Assembly: GCF_026965555.1 (NCBI RefSeq)
Contig: NZ_CP114040.1
Span: 434,001-498,000, forward strand
From: Nannocystis punicea
Lineage (GTDB): Bacteria > Myxococcota_A > Polyangia > Nannocystales > Nannocystaceae
Length of the DNA: 64,000 nt
Reading direction: 5' to 3'
The position numbers and the translations under genes were made by a program. Positions 18,803 to 27,795 of this stretch are shown here, one piece after another; position 1 is the stretch's first letter, and every line of letters begins with the position of its first letter. The notes below the pieces were generated by a model. That model did no database searches and was not told the DNA's origin. It was given only the letters and a program-made list of their open reading frames with translations.

Positions 18803-21800
18803 GTGGATCGCAGGCGGAGGTTCGGGCCGGAGGGTGAGGTCGTGAAGGCGACGGCGACCGCCGCAGCGCCGGTGCCGAGCTCGAGCCTCGCGCCGCCCAG
18901 ACCTCGACCGCTCGTCGAGACCCAGGAGTTCGACGACTCGCTGCTGGCCGTCGAACCGCAGCAGCCGCGCGCAGTGGCGACCGGGTTCGAGGACATCGCC
19001 GCGGTGGCGGGCCAGCCGGCGAGCGTGCCCGAGGTCGGGACGCGAGCGACGACGACGACGGTCGATGCGAGTGACAGCGGCAGGGCGAGTTCGACCGCGA
19101 CGACTGCGACGGTCGATGAGAGTGATCGCGGGAAGGCGACGACCGCCGGGACGGCGAGTTCGACCGCGACGACTGCGACGGTCGATGAGAGTGATCGCGG
19201 GAAGGCGACGACCGCCGGGACGGCGAGTTCGACCGCGACGACTGCGACGGTCGATGAGAGTGATCGCGGGAAGGCGACGACCGCCGGGACGGCGAGTTCG
19301 ACCGCGACGGTGACGACGTCACGCCCGAGCGCGGGCACGGAGACGGAGGCGGTCGAGGCGAAGGCCGCGAAGGGCCAGGGAGTCGGGCTCGTGGCAGAAC
19401 CTGGCCCCGAGGACAGGCAGGCCGCGAACGACGGCGGGGCGCCGCGGGCCGCGACAGGGGCGCCGGCGCGGGGCGGAGGGCTGCGCATGCCCGAGCCGCC
19501 CGACGCGATCGGGCGGGCGACGGCGGCGCGGATCGAGAAGGTCCGCGCGACCGCCGGGGCGACCGCGAACGCGAATGCGTCACTGCCGTCGGCGGCGAAG
19601 ACGGTGAACGAGGCGACCGCGGCGGTGACGGAGCCGGAGGCCGAGACCCGCGGACGGGCCGCAGGCGCGGTCGCCGAGGCGCTCGACCGGCGACCGCCGC
19701 CGAGCCCGAAGCTCCAGGCGCTGTGCGAGAAGATCCGCAAGGATATCCGCGAGAAGCGGCCGCCCGACGACGCGGCGCTGCTCAAGGCCAAGCCGGAAGA
19801 GGCGGCGAAGTCGGCCGGCGCCGAGCTGAAGGGCAACGTCAAGAGCGAGGCCGAGTCGGTCGCGGACAAGTACGCGCCGCTGGACAAGCCGCCGGCAGGC
19901 GAGTCGACGCTGCAGCCGAAGGCCTACGAGCAGCCGCCCGTGGCGGTGACGGGCCCGGAGGTGAACGCGAGCGCGGCGGCGCCCGACCCGTTGCCGGGCG
20001 AGAGCGTGAGCCTCACGGAGGACGTCGCGGCGCAGAAGCAGCGGATCGCCGACGCCGGGATGGACACCGAGCCGGCGCGGCTGATCGAGAGCGGGCCGAT
20101 CGCCGACGCCAGAGCGGCGCATGCAGAGCTCGAGAAGAAGAGCCAGGAGGAGCCGGAGAAGCTGCTGCAGCGGCAACAGGAGGCGATCCAGAGCGCGCAG
20201 GCCGACATGACCGCGCTGCAGACCCGGTCGCTGACGACGCTGGCTGGGACGCGCTCGGAGGCGATCGGCGAGCGGGCCCGGCGTCAGCGCGGGATCGTCG
20301 GCACGCAGGAGCAGATGCGCGCCGCGGCGGGCAAGCGGATGCGCGAGATCTTCGCCGCTGCGCAGAGCGAGGTCCACTCGCGCCTCGATCGCCTGATGGA
20401 AGCGGCGATGACCAAGTGGGAGGCCGGCCTCGCCGTGGCGACGCGCGAGTTCAAAACGACGCTGAGGTCGGTCGAGGAGTGGATCGCCAAGCGCCACGAA
20501 GGCGCCGTCGGCGTCGTCGTCGAGCTGATCGACGACTGGACCGGTTACCCCAAGTGGGTGACGCAGCAGTACGACAAGGCCGAGACGCGGTTCGGCGACA
20601 CGGTCTGCGGCCTCATCCTCGACATCTCGCGCGATGTCGAGGCGGTGATCCGGCTGTGCGAGGAGGTGATCTCGGAGGCGCGGGCGGAGATCGACAAGGT
20701 CGTGAAGACGGCGATCGAGCAGGGGATCGGCGACTTCGCTACCGGCGAGGCGACGGCGATCTACGCCCAGCTCGACGCGCTGCAAAGCCGCGCGAACTCG
20801 GTCCGCGACGATTTCACCGACGAGCTGGTGAAGCGCGCGGACGCGGCGGTGCAGGAGGTCCGCCGCGAGGTGCAGGCGCTGCGCGAGGCGGCCGGTGGGA
20901 TCGTGGGTCGCATCGGGGCAGCGATCGAGGCGGCCCTCGAAGACCCGGCGCGCTTCATCATCGACGGCCTGCTGACTCTGGCCAGCATCCCGCCGCCGTC
21001 GTTCTGGGCGCTGGTCGACAAGGTCCAGCACGTCGTCAAGGACATCGCCGACGATCCGGTGGGCTTCGCCAACAACCTGCTGGCGGGGGTCGGCCAGGGC
21101 TTCCAGCGCTTCTTCGACAACCTCGGGACGCACCTGCAGGAGGGCTTTTTGTCGTGGCTGTTCTCCGGCCTCGGCAGCGTCGGCGTGACGCTCCCGCCCG
21201 ACTTCTCGCTGCGCAGCGTGGTGACGCTGTTCCTGCAGCTGATGGGTTTGACGTGGCCGCGGATCCGCACGCTCCTGGCCAAGCACATCGGCGAGGACAA
21301 CCTGGCGCTGATCGAGCAGGCGCTGGCGCTGGTCTCGACCCTGATCGAGCAGGGACCCGAGGGCATCTTCCAGATGATCCAGGAACAGCTGGATCCGCAG
21401 CAGCTGGTCGACATGGTCATCCAGATGGCCGTCGACTACATGGTGAACGCGGTGATCAAGCAGGTGGTGGCCCGCGTCATCGCCATGTTCAACCCGGCCG
21501 GGGCGATCGTGGCGGCGGTCGAGGCGATCTACCGGGTGCTGAAGTGGGTGTTCGAGAACGCGGCCCGGATCTTCAGCCTGGTCGAGACGGTGGTGAACGG
21601 GATGGCCGACATCGTCGCGGGCAAGGTCTCGGCGATGGCGACCGCCGTCGAAGGCGCGCTCGCCGGGATGGTGGGCCCGGTGATCGACTTCGTGGCCGGG
21701 TACTTCGGGCTGGGCGACCTGCCGCAGAAGATCGCAGAGTTCATCGGCAAGCTGCAAGACCGCGTGCTAGCGGTGGTCGACAGGGTGATCGGCTTCCTCG

Positions 21801-22732
21801 CCGACAAGGCGCGGGCGCTGCTGGCGAAGGTGCGCGGCGGGGAGAAGGAGGCGGAACCGGGAAAAGAGGAGGCGGTGCCTGAGGAGGTCGCCGAGAAATT
21901 CGTCGATCAGGACAACGAGAGTCACACGATCACGGCGGAGACCGACGAGGACCCGCCGGACATCTCGGTCCAATCGGTTCGCATCCTGGTCATGGAGCTC
22001 ATCAAAAAACGCCGGAAAAAGTTGACCGCAGGGAGCAAACAGGCGAAAGCGCTGAACTCCGCCGAAGCGAAATACAAAGTCTGTCGGCTCGCGGTAAACA
22101 AGCGGCGCCGCAAGTGGGAGCAGTACAAGGCCGAGCGCATGAAGAGCGCCCGGAAGACGCTCCTCGATGAGCTCAGGGCCGAGGTCTTGGAGCAGAGGAA
22201 AGAGATCCACGCGCTCGCCGACCTGCTCGTAAAGTCGGGTGCGCTGGACAAAAGGATCGAGCCGTCGCACGTCGATTTCATATCGTCGCCCACGAGCAAG
22301 CAGGTCGTCGCCGACCCGCTGACCCTCCGTCCCGGTAACACGGTCGGGAGCGCGGCCGATACTAAAGTGCTCACAGATTGGGACCAGCGGATCCAGAAGC
22401 AGTCCCCGAAGCGGGGCGGGAAGCTGTTCTGGCGACGTGTGCATCTGCTCCCCGCGAGCCTCAACGGGCCGGGAAACGATCCCAGGAATATCGTCCCCGG
22501 AGGCGCAGGTCTCAACAAGTGGCTGGAGCGCTACGAGAGCGCGGCGCTGAAGGCGTTGACGGAGGAGAAGAGAACGCTCAAATACGAGGTCACGGCGACC
22601 CTGAATCCGAGCGACGGATTCTTCCCGCTGGAGGTGACGGTGATGTGGAAGTACAAGGGCGAAAACAACGATCCGGACGAACCAGGCATGGGCCCGAAGA
22701 CAATGGATGTCCGGAAGGACATCCCGCCATAG
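18803..22732 (+). CDS. eCIS cargo-like protein with nuclease-type C-terminal module
   Basis: 1309 aa from GTG 18803; GTG 18842, nearer a gagggtgaggt sequence, is an alternative. Order: an Ala/Thr-rich disordered N-terminus with three identical 23-residue repeats (19085-19291); a helical, coiled-coil-prone region (about 290-720); long amphipathic, partly hydrophobic helices (about 720-1010) of the kind found in eCIS cargo and DUF4157 proteins, though I see no DUF4157 HExxH. A distinct C-terminus (about 1040-1309) is encoded by lower-GC DNA. It contains WRRVHLLPASLNGPGNDP followed by NIVPGG, then KYEVTATLN and VTVMWKY, which match the GHLLNxxLxGPG...NLxP pattern of DNA/RNA non-specific endonuclease-like modules at polymorphic toxin ends. 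The usual Gly before His is Val here. A toxic nuclease effector is inferred, not shown. Confidence 0.65.
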   Translation: MDRRRRFGPEGEVVKATATAAAPVPSSSLAPPRPRPLVETQEFDDSLLAVEPQQPRAVATGFEDIAAVAGQPASVPEVGTRATTTTVDASDSGRASSTATTATVDESDRGKATTAGTASSTATTATVDESDRGKATTAGTASSTATTATVDESDRGKATTAGTASSTATVTTSRPSAGTETEAVEAKAAKGQGVGLVAEPGPEDRQAANDGGAPRAATGAPARGGGLRMPEPPDAIGRATAARIEKVRATAGATANANASLPSAAKTVNEATAAVTEPEAETRGRAAGAVAEALDRRPPPSPKLQALCEKIRKDIREKRPPDDAALLKAKPEEAAKSAGAELKGNVKSEAESVADKYAPLDKPPAGESTLQPKAYEQPPVAVTGPEVNASAAAPDPLPGESVSLTEDVAAQKQRIADAGMDTEPARLIESGPIADARAAHAELEKKSQEEPEKLLQRQQEAIQSAQADMTALQTRSLTTLAGTRSEAIGERARRQRGIVGTQEQMRAAAGKRMREIFAAAQSEVHSRLDRLMEAAMTKWEAGLAVATREFKTTLRSVEEWIAKRHEGAVGVVVELIDDWTGYPKWVTQQYDKAETRFGDTVCGLILDISRDVEAVIRLCEEVISEARAEIDKVVKTAIEQGIGDFATGEATAIYAQLDALQSRANSVRDDFTDELVKRADAAVQEVRREVQALREAAGGIVGRIGAAIEAALEDPARFIIDGLLTLASIPPPSFWALVDKVQHVVKDIADDPVGFANNLLAGVGQGFQRFFDNLGTHLQEGFLSWLFSGLGSVGVTLPPDFSLRSVVTLFLQLMGLTWPRIRTLLAKHIGEDNLALIEQALALVSTLIEQGPEGIFQMIQEQLDPQQLVDMVIQMAVDYMVNAVIKQVVARVIAMFNPAGAIVAAVEAIYRVLKWVFENAARIFSLVETVVNGMADIVAGKVSAMATAVEGALAGMVGPVIDFVAGYFGLGDLPQKIAEFIGKLQDRVLAVVDRVIGFLADKARALLAKVRGGEKEAEPGKEEAVPEEVAEKFVDQDNESHTITAETDEDPPDISVQSVRILVMELIKKRRKKLTAGSKQAKALNSAEAKYKVCRLAVNKRRRKWEQYKAERMKSARKTLLDELRAEVLEQRKEIHALADLLVKSGALDKRIEPSHVDFISSPTSKQVVADPLTLRPGNTVGSAADTKVLTDWDQRIQKQSPKRGGKLFWRRVHLLPASLNGPGNDPRNIVPGGAGLNKWLERYESAALKALTEEKRTLKYEVTATLNPSDGFFPLEVTVMWKYKGENNDPDEPGMGPKTMDVRKDIPP
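19085..19310 (+). repeat. 69-bp perfect coding tandem repeat
   Basis: Three copies of a 69-bp unit, identical by eye, plus a partial fourth. Each encodes a 23-residue Ala/Ser/Thr unit with a central VDESDRGK. The absence of even silent differences indicates recent expansion, so copy number may vary between strains. It lies in the disordered N-terminus of the cargo-like protein. Confidence 0.9.
22708..22721. repeat. TGTC-N6-GACA palindrome
   Basis: TGTCCGGAAGGACA, extended to seven-base arms (GATGTCC / GGACATC). It sits in the last codons of the nuclease-like module, 11 bases before the stop. One of ten exact copies in the window. Confidence 0.75.
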
Positions 22733-22788
22733 CGCGAGAAATGGCCGGGATCCGACCCGGCGCGTGCGGGGCGGCTTCGTCGATTCAC

Positions 22789-22935
22789 TCGCACGAGATC
22801 TGCACGATCTGCTTCATCTCGACGATCTCGCAGTCGAGCAACACGCCGTTGGGCATGCAGCAGCCGACGTTGATGATCAAGCCGTCCGCCTCCGTGCAGT
22901 CGTTGCCGGCGACCAGGTTCATCGGGCACTGAAGT
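22789..22935 (-). pseudogene. 3' relic of the Cys-rich lipoprotein gene
   Basis: About 145 bases are roughly 80 percent identical to the 3' end of the intact lipoprotein gene at 23696-24376. They share the translated motif CPMNLVAGNDCTE, then NVGCCMPxGVLLxCEIVEM and a final QIxCE before the stop. The frame upstream has no signal peptide or Thr-rich linker, so only the 3' end survives. Similarity may extend a little further (a CxxxxxxxxC pattern up to about 23030), overlapping the first codons of the facing gene. The relic and the intact gene bracket the candidate immunity gene. Confidence 0.75.
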
Positions 22936-22954
22936 CCGGTCGGGGGTATACAGC

Positions 22955-23647
22955 TTGACAGCGGCGGACAGTCATGCAGAGTCCTGGCTGGTGAGCAGCC
23001 AGGCACATACCACTTGGCGGAGCGCGAGCGGGTCGGCGTCCTGGATCTACCGCCCGCGCGCCGCCGCGAACGGCGGACCCGGCGGTGACTCGCTCGTGTC
23101 TCCGGAGCAGCGAAGCCGCTGGATCTCCCGCGTCGTTGCCACCCTCCCCGCCTTGTTGGGTAGCTTCGCGCGGGCCACCGATCTCGAGGTGTCGACACGG
23201 TCGAAAGGCGAGGGCGCCCTTGCCCTGGAGGCGGACGAGCCCGGCGCGCTCGAGCGGGCACGAGAGTTTATTCGTCAGAATGGCGACGTGGTAGAAGTGT
23301 GTATCACTCTGACGCTCGAATGCGAGGGGCTCGACCTGCAGCCCATCGAGATCGACCGCGGCGCACTCCTGTGGATCGACGTCGATCTCGATGACGACGG
23401 ACAACTCGATCCGACGACCGACGACCCCATCCGTCTTCGGCTGCAGCTGAATGCCGATATCCATGCGCCCCTCTCGTGGGGTAACGTCCGCGACAACACG
23501 GCGCTCGCGGCGCTCAACGCCGGGCGCCTGGCCGGAGCTCTCGAGCGCATCGAGCTCGCCGTCCCCGCCGAACTGATCGAGATCGACGCGCCGGATTACC
23601 CCGATATGGTCGACCCCCGCGGTTTCTTCGTCCCCCGGACGACCTGA
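22955..23647 (+). CDS. Hypothetical protein; candidate immunity partner of the nuclease-like module
   Basis: 230 aa from ATG 22955; GTG 22991 or GTG 23096 are possible, since the first codons overlap what may be antisense relic sequence. I recognise no family. There is no signal peptide or membrane segment. The core (about residues 60-220) is acidic with alternating strands, such as VVEVCITLTLEC, ALLWIDVDLDDDGQLDPTTDD and RLRLQLNADI. A small acidic protein directly downstream of a toxin-like C-terminus is the usual position of an immunity gene; the acidic charge would suit binding a basic nuclease. This is positional inference only. The spacing of 222 bases from the upstream stop is larger than typical coupling. 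Confidence 0.55.
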   Translation: MTAADSHAESWLVSSQAHTTWRSASGSASWIYRPRAAANGGPGGDSLVSPEQRSRWISRVVATLPALLGSFARATDLEVSTRSKGEGALALEADEPGALERAREFIRQNGDVVEVCITLTLECEGLDLQPIEIDRGALLWIDVDLDDDGQLDPTTDDPIRLRLQLNADIHAPLSWGNVRDNTALAALNAGRLAGALERIELAVPAELIEIDAPDYPDMVDPRGFFVPRTT

Positions 23648-23695
23648 TCGACGAGCACCGGAGTGCGACGACATCCGCTGACGGGCGGACGCTGA

Positions 23696-24376
23696 TCATT
23701 TCTCGCAGTCGATCTGCACGATCTTGTTCATCTCGACGATCTCGCAATAGAGCAGCACGCCGTCGGGCATGCAGCAGCCGACGTTGGTGATAGGGCCCAT
23801 CTCCTCCGTGCAATCGTTGCCGGCGACCAGGTTCATCGGGCAGTCGATCGGCTTGAAATTGTTCGGGGCGACCTCGCCGGGGGTGCCGCCGTCCTTCTCG
23901 CAGGCGTAGTAAAATTTCTCGCTGTGCCAGCCGCACTTGCCGTACTTGTCGGCGTCCTCGGCGGTCGTGTCGGTCCCGGTGGTCGAGTCGTCAGTGGTCG
24001 TGGTTACGGTGGTAGCGGTGCCGGTGGTCGAATCTGCGGCGGTCGTGGTGGCGGGCGCGTCGGCGGTGGTGGTGCTGGTGGCGTCGCCGGACGTGCTGCC
24101 GGAGCCGCTTTCCGTGCCGCCGGCGGCGCTGGTCGATACCTCGGGGGTCGCGGTCGTGGCGGGGGGCGCCGTGCCGCCGGTGGACATGGCGGTCGGGGCC
24201 GGGCGCTTGTCGACGTCGGGGGAATGACCGCCGGTCGAGGTCGTGTCGTGCGAGACGTCGTCGCCGGTGGTATCGACCTCGGCGTCGGTGGCCGAGGCGC
24301 TGCCGGGGGTGTACACGGGCGGGCAGCCCGTGAGGGCGACGCTCAGCAGCGCGGGGATCATGGGCAGCTTGGTCAT
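23696..24376 (-). CDS. Thr-rich linker lipoprotein with Cys-rich C-terminal domain
   Basis: 226 aa. The ATG at 24376 is preceded by aggag about eight bases upstream; a longer frame adds only 12 residues before the signal. The signal peptide has lipobox VALTGC (Cys at about residue 18), so it is an exported lipoprotein. A Thr/Ser/Ala/Asp-rich linker (about residues 30-145) holds a small C-terminal domain with seven or eight cysteines (KCGWHSEKF, CPMNLVAGNDC, VGCCMPDG, CEIVEMNK). The function of the domain is unknown; the cysteines probably pair outside the cytoplasm. Its 3' end has a truncated copy at 22789-22935. Confidence 0.8.
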   Translation of the reverse strand: MTKLPMIPALLSVALTGCPPVYTPGSASATDAEVDTTGDDVSHDTTSTGGHSPDVDKRPAPTAMSTGGTAPPATTATPEVSTSAAGGTESGSGSTSGDATSTTTADAPATTTAADSTTGTATTVTTTTDDSTTGTDTTAEDADKYGKCGWHSEKFYYACEKDGGTPGEVAPNNFKPIDCPMNLVAGNDCTEEMGPITNVGCCMPDGVLLYCEIVEMNKIVQIDCEK

Positions 24377-25239
24377 CGAAGACTCCTGGAGCGCGCACGT
24401 CCGCGGGCGCACGCCGGCCGATTGCGGACATGCGGGCGACCAGGCGCGTGGCTTCGCTCCGAAGGCGTTCTTTATCTCTCGGCTGATCGATCGCGGCCAG
24501 GCGAGGCCGGACGGCGCATCGACCGCGTGAACTCGCAGGAATGCGCCGTCCGGGCCGATCGGGCCCGGAGACGACGTCGTCCGCGCTGCGCGGCGGGTGT
24601 GACGTCGATCATCGGTGTGGTCGAAGATGGGCCGAACGGCGCAGGCGACCGCGGCGCTGATTCGGGCGGAGCATTCGCCGGGCGGGATTGTGAGGAGTCG
24701 GCGCGACGGGCCCGCGGGGCCTTCGTCTCATGACTCACGCTGCCATGATTGGCGGGCCGCGAAACAGGGCGGCGCGAATGGCGGGACCACCGGTCAGCTC
24801 CACGGCGCCGCGCTCGCGGGCGCCGACGATCGCGCGCCGCAACGTCTTCGCGAGAAAGCGGTCGATGGTCGCGCGGCTCGCTGCGGCAGCGACGAATCGT
24901 GAGGCACGGCGATCGTCGTCGACCACCGGGCGTCCCCGGTCGGTCTCGTCGCATCGCGCGATCGCCAGTCACTCGCACCGAGCGCCGCTTCGGCCGCTGC
25001 GAGGACGCCGAGGCGGCGACGCCACGATGGCCGCCGCGATCGCCGAGGCGCGAGAGCTCGATCCTCGTCGAACCGCGGATGCCTCGCGATTCCACCGCGG
25101 CGCGGATGCTGTCGGAGGTGACGCCGTCGAGACCTCGGAGGCGCGTGCGGGGCCAAGCCGGCGGGTACCGGCGCTGTGGACGCTTGGCGCGAAAACGCGC
25201 GCTGACCTGCCTGACGGGGCGTGGTACCACCGTGGGCGC
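24377..25239. other. 863-base stretch without a convincing gene
   Basis: This lies between the divergent lipoprotein and SNF2 helicase genes. Open frames exist on both strands, but translations are Arg/Ser/Ala-rich, without motif or ribosome-binding site. An in-frame upstream extension of the helicase to ATG 24730 reads the same way and is not accepted. I see no RNA gene or clear promoter; promoters for both neighbours should lie here. Confidence 0.55.
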
Positions 25240-27687
25240 GTGTTTACGGAGCTCCTCGAACCTCTTCATCGCGCGGCGGCGCCGGCGGCGTGGCACCGTG
25301 GTTTGAAGCTGGCGCGGCTGGGCGCGGCGCGGGTGCAGGGTTGTGACGCGAGCGGCTGGGTGTTTGCGATCGCGCGGCTGGCCGGCAGCGGGGTGCGGGC
25401 GGAGGTGCGCTGGGCCTGGGACGCGTGGCGCTGCGACTGCGGCGGGGCGGCGCCGTGCGAGCACGTGGTGGCGGCGGCGCTGGTGCTGCACACGGCGGGG
25501 GCGCAGCTCGAGCAGATCGGGCCGCAGGTCGCGGAGGCGCTGAAGATCGGCTATCGCCTGCAGAGCAAAGGCGACAAGCTGGTGCTGCGGGTGGTGACGG
25601 TGAGCGCCGGCGTCGAGGCGGTGCAGAAGGGGGCGATCGACGCCGACGATCCGCTGCTGTCGGCGATGCCGGCGGGGGCGGAGCTGCTGCCGATCTACCC
25701 CGACATCGCCGAGTTCGTGGTGGCGCGGCTGGTGCGTGCATTCGACGTCACGCTCGACGGGGCGCCGATCGCGGTCGAGGCGGCGCCGCTGCGGGTCGCC
25801 ACCGCGGCGGCGATCGAGGGGCGCACGTTCGTCGGCGGGCTCCTGGCGCTGGTCGGGCAGGTGCTGCGATTCGTGGTGCGCGTCGAGCCGGCCGCGGAGG
25901 ACTCTACACAATCGCCGGCGGAATCGCCGGAGGCGCGCGAGCCGGAGAAGCGCACGCTCGAGCCGCGCTGGGAGGCCCCGCCGGCGCAGGACGGGCAGCA
26001 GGACGCGGCGGAGCCGGAGGTGACGTTCCGGGCGCCGAGCGGCGCGGGCGAGACGCAGGTCGACGCGGCGCGGGTGGTGCAGGCGTGGCGCTCGGGGCAG
26101 TACGCGCTGGCGGCCGACGACGGCGGGCTGGTGTGGCTGCCGCGCGACTGGCTCGAGCGCTACGGGCCGATGCTCGAGCAATTCGTGGCGGCGCGGCGGG
26201 CCGACGGCAAGCGGCCGCGCTGGGCCCGGACGGCCGCGGCGGCGCTGTGCGAGGCGCTGCAGGTGCCGCCGCCGCCGGAGCTGGCGGGGCTGGCGGCGCT
26301 GTCGCGCGAGGAGATGTTCGCGGCGCTGCCGGCGGCGACGCTGCCGGCCGACCTGACCGCAAAGCTGCGCGACTACCAGCGCCGCGGCGTCGACTGGCTG
26401 AGCGTCCTGCGCGACGCGGGCATCGGCGCGCTCCTGGCCGACGACATGGGCCTCGGCAAGACGCTGCAGACGCTCACGTCGGTGCGCGGGCGGACGCTGG
26501 TGGTGGCGCCGACGTCGACGCTGCACAACTGGCTCGCCGAGGCGCGTAAGTTCCGCCCGGGCCTGCGCGCGGCGCTCTACCACGGCCCGAAGCGCAGCCT
26601 CGAGCCCACCGCCGACGTGACGATCACCAGCTACGCGGTGCTGCGGCTCGACCGCGACAAGCTGTCCAAAGAGACATGGGACACGGTGGTCCTCGACGAG
26701 GCGCACGCGATCAAGGAGCCGACCACCGCGACCGCGAGCGCGGCGTTCGGCCTGCGCGCGGGCTGGCGCGTGGCGCTCAGCGGCACGCCGGTGCAGAACC
26801 GCCTGACCGAGCTGTGGAGCCTGTCGCACTTCCTCAACCCGGGCTTCCTCGGGCAGCTGCGCGAGTTCGTGGCGGTCTACGGCAAGGCGGTCGAGCAGGG
26901 GCGGGCGGCGCGGACGGCCGAGCTGCAGGCCAAGCTGCGGCCGTTCGTGCTGCGGCGGCGCAAGCAGGAGGTGGCGCCGGAGCTGCCGCCGCTGACGGAG
27001 ATCGTGCTGCGCTGCACGCTCGACGCGGAGGAGCGGCGGGTCTACGACGGGCTGCGGGTGGCGGCCGAGCTCGAGCTGCCGAAGCTGCAGTCGGGCGGCG
27101 GGATGCTCGAGGCGCTCGAGCTGCTGCTGCGCCTGCGCCAGGCGGCCTGTCACAGCGCGCTGGTGCCGGGGCAGGAGGCCACGCGCTCGAGCAAGGTCGA
27201 GCTGCTGCTGGCGCAGCTGGCCGAGGTGACCGCGGCGGGCCACCGCGCGCTGGTGTTCTCGCAGTGGACCAGCCTGCTCGACCTGGTCGAGGACGCGCTC
27301 ACGGCCGCCGAGCTCGAGCACGTGCGCCTCGACGGCGCCACCGAGGACCGCGCCGGCGTGGTGGCCCGCTTCCAGGCCGAGGACGGGCCGCCGGTGATGC
27401 TGATCTCGCTCAAGGCCGGCGGTACGGGGCTCAACCTCACCGCGGCCGACTACGTGTATTTGCTCGACCCGTGGTGGAACCCGTCGATCGAGGATCAGGC
27501 CGGCGCGCGGGCCCACCGGATCGGTCAGTCGCGCCCGGTGTTCCTGCACCGCCTCATCGCCGAGGACACGGTCGAGGAGAAGATCCTCGAGCTGCACGCG
27601 CGCAAGCGGGCGCTCGCGCAGGCGACGGTCGACGAGGGCGAGGTGTCGGGCCTCGGTCGCGAGGAGCTGCTCGAGCTGCTGCGGTGA
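25240..27687 (+). CDS. SWIM-domain SNF2-family DNA helicase/translocase
   Basis: 815 aa from GTG 25240, chosen because residues encoded upstream look like non-coding translation; no clear Shine-Dalgarno supports any start. A SWIM zinc finger WRCDCGGAAPCEHVV lies at about 63-78. The SNF2 ATPase follows: LRDYQRRGVDWL, Walker A DDMGLGKT (about 401-408), DEAH box VVLDEAHAIKEP (about 485) and LSGTPVQNRL. The helicase C lobe has FSQWTSLLDL, ISLKAGGTGLNLT, and DPWWNPSIEDQAGARAHRIGQ, ending with EEKILELHARKRAL. The protein should couple ATP hydrolysis to dsDNA translocation; partners are unknown. It stands alone with no operon partner, so a repair, transcription or defence role cannot be chosen from context. 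Confidence 0.9.
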   Translation: MFTELLEPLHRAAAPAAWHRGLKLARLGAARVQGCDASGWVFAIARLAGSGVRAEVRWAWDAWRCDCGGAAPCEHVVAAALVLHTAGAQLEQIGPQVAEALKIGYRLQSKGDKLVLRVVTVSAGVEAVQKGAIDADDPLLSAMPAGAELLPIYPDIAEFVVARLVRAFDVTLDGAPIAVEAAPLRVATAAAIEGRTFVGGLLALVGQVLRFVVRVEPAAEDSTQSPAESPEAREPEKRTLEPRWEAPPAQDGQQDAAEPEVTFRAPSGAGETQVDAARVVQAWRSGQYALAADDGGLVWLPRDWLERYGPMLEQFVAARRADGKRPRWARTAAAALCEALQVPPPPELAGLAALSREEMFAALPAATLPADLTAKLRDYQRRGVDWLSVLRDAGIGALLADDMGLGKTLQTLTSVRGRTLVVAPTSTLHNWLAEARKFRPGLRAALYHGPKRSLEPTADVTITSYAVLRLDRDKLSKETWDTVVLDEAHAIKEPTTATASAAFGLRAGWRVALSGTPVQNRLTELWSLSHFLNPGFLGQLREFVAVYGKAVEQGRAARTAELQAKLRPFVLRRRKQEVAPELPPLTEIVLRCTLDAEERRVYDGLRVAAELELPKLQSGGGMLEALELLLRLRQAACHSALVPGQEATRSSKVELLLAQLAEVTAAGHRALVFSQWTSLLDLVEDALTAAELEHVRLDGATEDRAGVVARFQAEDGPPVMLISLKAGGTGLNLTAADYVYLLDPWWNPSIEDQAGARAHRIGQSRPVFLHRLIAEDTVEEKILELHARKRALAQATVDEGEVSGLGREELLELLR
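26663..26676. repeat. TGTC-N6-GACA palindrome
   Basis: TGTCCAAAGAGACA inside the helicase gene, between the Walker A and DEAH motifs. Two A-rich codons here (aaa, gag-aca) are unusual for the gene. Confidence 0.7.
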
Positions 27688-27795
27688 ACCGCCGAGCGCT
27701 CGCTCGGGGCGGCGAGGATGCGACGCGCGCGTGAGGTCGCGTTTGCACTCGCGGGCGCCGACGCGGGCGCGAAGGCGCGAGGGTATGATCGCCGC

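Noticed and set aside
19085..19310. CRISPR-like array
   Set aside because: The repeats abut without unique spacers, unit length is a multiple of three and the frame is kept, so it is a coding repeat.
1..22732. Prophage
   Set aside because: No integrase, capsid, terminase or lysis genes are seen; the DUF4255 protein and AAA+ ATPase pair is typical of extracellular contractile injection systems.
24730..25239. N-terminal extension of the SNF2 helicase to an upstream ATG
   Set aside because: The 170 extra residues are Arg/Ser/Ala-rich with no conserved pattern and no Shine-Dalgarno; GTG 25240 begins just before the family's usual N-terminus.
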